A DNA stretch of 8,784 bases from Coriobacteriia bacterium. GTDB lineage: Bacteria; Actinomycetota; Coriobacteriia; WRKU01; WQUG01. Of this stretch, positions 5,299 through 8,784 are shown in pieces; positions within the stretch are counted from its first letter, which is position 1; every line of letters begins with the position of its first letter. Both the position numbers and the translations under genes were made by a program. Below the pieces are notes generated by a model. That model searched no databases and was not told the origin of the DNA. It saw only the letters and a list, made by a program, of their open reading frames with translations. The stretch spans positions 1 to 8,784 of the forward strand of contig WQVS01000060.1 of the NCBI GenBank assembly GCA_009785705.1, written 5' to 3'.

Positions 5299-7452
5299 AT
5301 GCTTGAACGGATAAGCGATTTGACGGATAAGTGCTGGGTAAATTACTCTGGGCCAGAAGATGGCTTCCTCACTAAAAATTTGATATATGGCATGAATGGT
5401 TCAGGGAAGAGCACCTTTTCTCTTGCGATAAGCGGTCATGCAGAAGCTTTATTTGGAAACCCCAGTTCTGTTCGCCTGTTCAACAAGGAATACATATCAA
5501 CACAACTCTTTCTTGAGGATGGATCTGGCATTAATGGGGTAAAGGTCAATTTTGGAGAAGTTGATGTTGGCGCAGCTAAACGAATTGCTGAACTTGTCTC
5601 GCAGTTAAGCGAAATGGCGGCTACTAAAGAAGAGCTAGCGCAAAATCATTCGACGCTTGAAAAAAGAGGAAAAGACGAGATTGAACGCATATTTTCTGAT
5701 CGAAAGAAAGAGGCCAACATTAAGCGCAAGTCAAAGGCTTCTACCCTTTTGCAACTGGAAGAAAGTTGGTGTACTGATTATGAATCTGCCTTATCGGACT
5801 TCCCCGATGCCAATTTTCAAGATATTTATGGAGACAACCAAAAAGAAAAAGCTTTACAGAGATTACGGTCAATAAATATCAAAGAAATTGAGATTTTTTC
5901 AAGCAGCGAAATTGAATACATTGTTGCCGCTTGTCGAGAAGTCTTTCAAGATATTAACCTGCCGAGCACAGAGGTAATATCTTGGCTAGAAGACGGCTTA
6001 AGACTGCATGAAGAGAATGATGTTAAGTGTCAATTCTGCGGGAGCGATGAGCTTCAGTATTTGGTAGTCGCTGAAAAACTTGAGCAGTATAGACTGGCTA
6101 AGCGGGCAAAAGTAGAATCTGAACTTCGCAGGCTGCATCCTTTGCTGTGTTCTTTGGCTGCTGCCGTAGAAGTGATAGTTAGTTTAAAGGGCTCTATTAT
6201 TGATGAAGATGGGCTTGAGGAGCTGGAGGAGCACTTTGATTTGATGGATGCTCTCGTGGGGGAAATTCGCCCATTTGAGGATAGGATTATCGACAAGGTT
6301 AATGCAATGGACAGCAGTATCGATTTCAATGGCACTGCTCTGTCAGAACTTCTTAGTCAAATGCTTAGTGCCCGAGACAAGATTGTTGGGGGGCTTAAAT
6401 CTCAAATAGAGAGCTTAGAGAATGAAGTTAACAATCTCGACCGATTGGTGCGAGGAGCTATTGGCTTTGAGGTAAAAAACAATGCAGTCATAGTCAAAAG
6501 TAAGACTGATTTGCTGGATGTTCAGACGAAGTTGACTGAGACTGATGAGTTGATTGACTTGCTGACTCAAGAAAGAAGTGCGCTTGAAGAGCGAGATTCG
6601 GACTATGCAGATTTTGCCCAGTTTCTTGATAGCGTTCTTGGGGGACTTTCGCTTCCCTTTAGGCTTGCAACAGAAGAGGACGTGTATTTCCTTACGCTTC
6701 GGACAGGTGGCGAGGTTTTATCCAAGTCTGACATTAGCGAGGGTGAAGCCAATTTGCTAGCTATGTTGTTCTTTTATTACAGCCTATTTCAAGATAATAA
6801 GCAAAATATTTTGCTAGATGAAGTCAAAGTTATCGTAATTGATGATCCTGTCTCAAGTCTCGATAGCGCAAATAGATTCTATGTGCTCGAATTGCTGCGC
6901 TCAATAATGAATTCTGGCGCACAGGCATTTTTGCTCACTCATTCATGGGATGAATATTGCGATCTTTCTTACACCTATAAGGATAGTGATACTTGTGCCA
7001 AATTTGAGATTAGAAAAGTGGGAGGTAATGCCCATCTGCAAAAAATCACGAGAAGAATTGAGATGCCATATAAGAGACTCTTCCGCGAAGTGTACGAGTG
7101 CTCTCAGATGAGCAGTGAAGATGCATCAGTGTTTGAAGATATGCACCATATGCCAAACGCAATGCGTCGAGTTCTTGAGGAATATCTTCGACTAAATAGC
7201 TCGATTAGTACACCCACTGCAAGCAAGGTTCAAGAAATTGGAAGTGTTCTTTTCCCAGGTAAAAATTGGGTGAATGAAGTTGGCAGTAACAGTAAGACTA
7301 AAACTCGTGAGTTATTGAAAATTTGCAACGTACTGTCTCACAAGCCTACTTGGCCTGACGATAATATGCAGGTACACAATTCGGCGAAATTCCTAATGGC
7401 TCGCTTTAAGGACATTAATAAACCGCACTATGATGCTATGAGGATTGAATAA
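5299..7452 (+). CDS. AAA_13 family ATPase, RloC/PrrC-like putative anticodon nuclease
   Basis: This 717-residue ABC-type ATPase is built like RloC/PrrC, tRNA anticodon nucleases linked to type I restriction loci. Visible parts are: Walker A GMNGSGKST at 31-39; coiled-coil-like stretches at about 92-150 and 355-435; a zinc-hook-like CQFC pair (C244, C247) preceded by WLEDGLRLH; the ABC signature ISEGEANLLAML at 479-490; Walker B VIVIDDP at 511-517 with D-loop SSLD; and the H-loop H548. The C-terminal 170 residues would be the effector. They contain two R-x3-E pairs (R596/E600, R623/E627) and later NVLSH (H681), reminiscent of the Arg-Glu-His triad of PrrC. The CxxC pair points to RloC more than PrrC. 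ATG 5299 follows GAGAGGAG (5285-5292), which beats ATG 5263. tRNA cleavage is inferred; a different AAA_13 defence effector or a DNA-repair-type ATPase is possible. Confidence 0.8.
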   Translation: MLERISDLTDKCWVNYSGPEDGFLTKNLIYGMNGSGKSTFSLAISGHAEALFGNPSSVRLFNKEYISTQLFLEDGSGINGVKVNFGEVDVGAAKRIAELVSQLSEMAATKEELAQNHSTLEKRGKDEIERIFSDRKKEANIKRKSKASTLLQLEESWCTDYESALSDFPDANFQDIYGDNQKEKALQRLRSINIKEIEIFSSSEIEYIVAACREVFQDINLPSTEVISWLEDGLRLHEENDVKCQFCGSDELQYLVVAEKLEQYRLAKRAKVESELRRLHPLLCSLAAAVEVIVSLKGSIIDEDGLEELEEHFDLMDALVGEIRPFEDRIIDKVNAMDSSIDFNGTALSELLSQMLSARDKIVGGLKSQIESLENEVNNLDRLVRGAIGFEVKNNAVIVKSKTDLLDVQTKLTETDELIDLLTQERSALEERDSDYADFAQFLDSVLGGLSLPFRLATEEDVYFLTLRTGGEVLSKSDISEGEANLLAMLFFYYSLFQDNKQNILLDEVKVIVIDDPVSSLDSANRFYVLELLRSIMNSGAQAFLLTHSWDEYCDLSYTYKDSDTCAKFEIRKVGGNAHLQKITRRIEMPYKRLFREVYECSQMSSEDASVFEDMHHMPNAMRRVLEEYLRLNSSISTPTASKVQEIGSVLFPGKNWVNEVGSNSKTKTRELLKICNVLSHKPTWPDDNMQVHNSAKFLMARFKDINKPHYDAMRIE

Positions 7453-7453
7453 A

Positions 7454-7966
7454 GTGAGTGTCAGCACCTATTCTCAAAATCTTGTTAAGGTTGTCCTAGA
7501 TGCTTCTGAAGCAAATAGTTGGAAGCGAGCAGTTCTAGAGTGGGAAATAGCTGACTGTGAGAAAGATGACTGCCTTGAAACTTCATGTATTTGTGGCAAA
7601 GAGAACCTTCGCTATTTATTTACAATACGTAACGATTCTAACGATAATGAACTTTTTCCTATTGGCAGTTCATGCATAAAGAAATTTGAACGCGCGGACA
7701 TGAAAGAAGCAGCCGCACTAAGTGAGCAGCTATTCAGATTGCTTCATGCGATTGAGGGCGGCAAATTCATATCTTTATCCAGTGAATTCTTTTCTAGAAA
7801 ATTGTTAGCACATCTACATGAGCTGGATGTTTTTCAGGCAACGGAATTTAATAACTATCAACCTGTCCAAGATTATGAATTTCTTCTAAAAATGTTCAAT
7901 AAGCGAAACAAGGATTCGATTACCGCTGCACAGAATAAAAAATTAAAGCAATTATTGTTTGCGTGA
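7454..7966 (+). CDS. Small Cys-rich (putative zinc-binding) protein of unknown function
   Basis: This is a 170-residue protein. Its core, about residues 35-80, has Cys35, Cys40, Cys45, Cys47 and Cys74 in the arrangement CICGKENLRYLFTIRN ... PIGSSCIKKF. I recognise this C-x-CG ... PIGS-x-CI pattern from uncharacterised proteins of accessory regions, but know no function for it. The cysteine spacing suggests a small zinc-binding domain. The remainder (about 82-170) is predominantly helical and ends in a basic stretch. GTG 7454 begins one base after the ATPase TAA (7450-7452), with AGG at 7441-7443 as a weak ribosome-binding site; TTG 7445 would instead overlap by 8 bp and lacks a site. Either way translation is tightly coupled to the ATPase, so a partner, regulator or antitoxin-like role is a reasonable inference, though untested. 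Confidence 0.72.
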   Translation: MSVSTYSQNLVKVVLDASEANSWKRAVLEWEIADCEKDDCLETSCICGKENLRYLFTIRNDSNDNELFPIGSSCIKKFERADMKEAAALSEQLFRLLHAIEGGKFISLSSEFFSRKLLAHLHELDVFQATEFNNYQPVQDYEFLLKMFNKRNKDSITAAQNKKLKQLLFA

Positions 7967-8018
7967 TTAAACCGTTTTTGAAAGACATGCTTCAGGACAA
8001 GATTCGGAGGAGGTCATA

Positions 8019-8784
<766 letters not shown>

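Overview
This window reads as a bacterial chromosomal segment in which a housekeeping leucine-biosynthesis gene (leuB) borders an accessory or defence region. All large genes lie on the + strand except a small xre-type regulator. The LeuB and ParB-like protein types, moderate base composition and good Shine-Dalgarno sites fit a Gram-positive host. A Coriobacteriia-type actinobacterium or a clostridial firmicute is plausible, but I cannot fix the genus.

Layout: (1) leuB at 105-1214. (2) A stand-alone ParB/Srx-fold DNA-binding protein at 1278-2309, with a Gln-Glu-rich pentapeptide repeat inserted in its ParB domain. (3) A 236-bp gap with a 24-bp near-palindrome, then a BrnT/BrnA toxin-antitoxin pair at 2546-3095. 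(4) A small helix-turn-helix regulator on the minus strand at 3252-3473, flanked by two 27-bp dyads (3176-3202 and 3600-3626). (5) A type I restriction-modification operon from 3674 to the end: hsdM, a 10-codon mini-ORF, an AAA_13/RloC-PrrC-like ATPase with zinc-hook cysteines and a putative anticodon-nuclease C-terminus, a small Cys-rich protein that starts one base after the ATPase stop, and a 3'-truncated hsdS. No hsdR is visible; it may lie beyond the window.

The most notable features are in the type I operon. An RloC-like protein sits between hsdM and hsdS, recalling the prr locus of E. coli, where the anticodon nuclease PrrC is kept silent by the restriction enzyme and is released when phage disables it. 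The hsdS gene carries a 12-bp in-frame tandem repeat in the inter-domain helix, like the spacer-length repeat of EcoR124I. Just after it is a tract of at least 20 ACAG tetranucleotides, on which the window ends. Slippage there would shift the frame at the entrance to the second target-recognition domain, so the specificity subunit is probably phase-variable. Together this suggests a switchable modification/restriction system with a built-in guard nuclease, possibly controlled by the divergent regulator through the 3600-3626 dyad.
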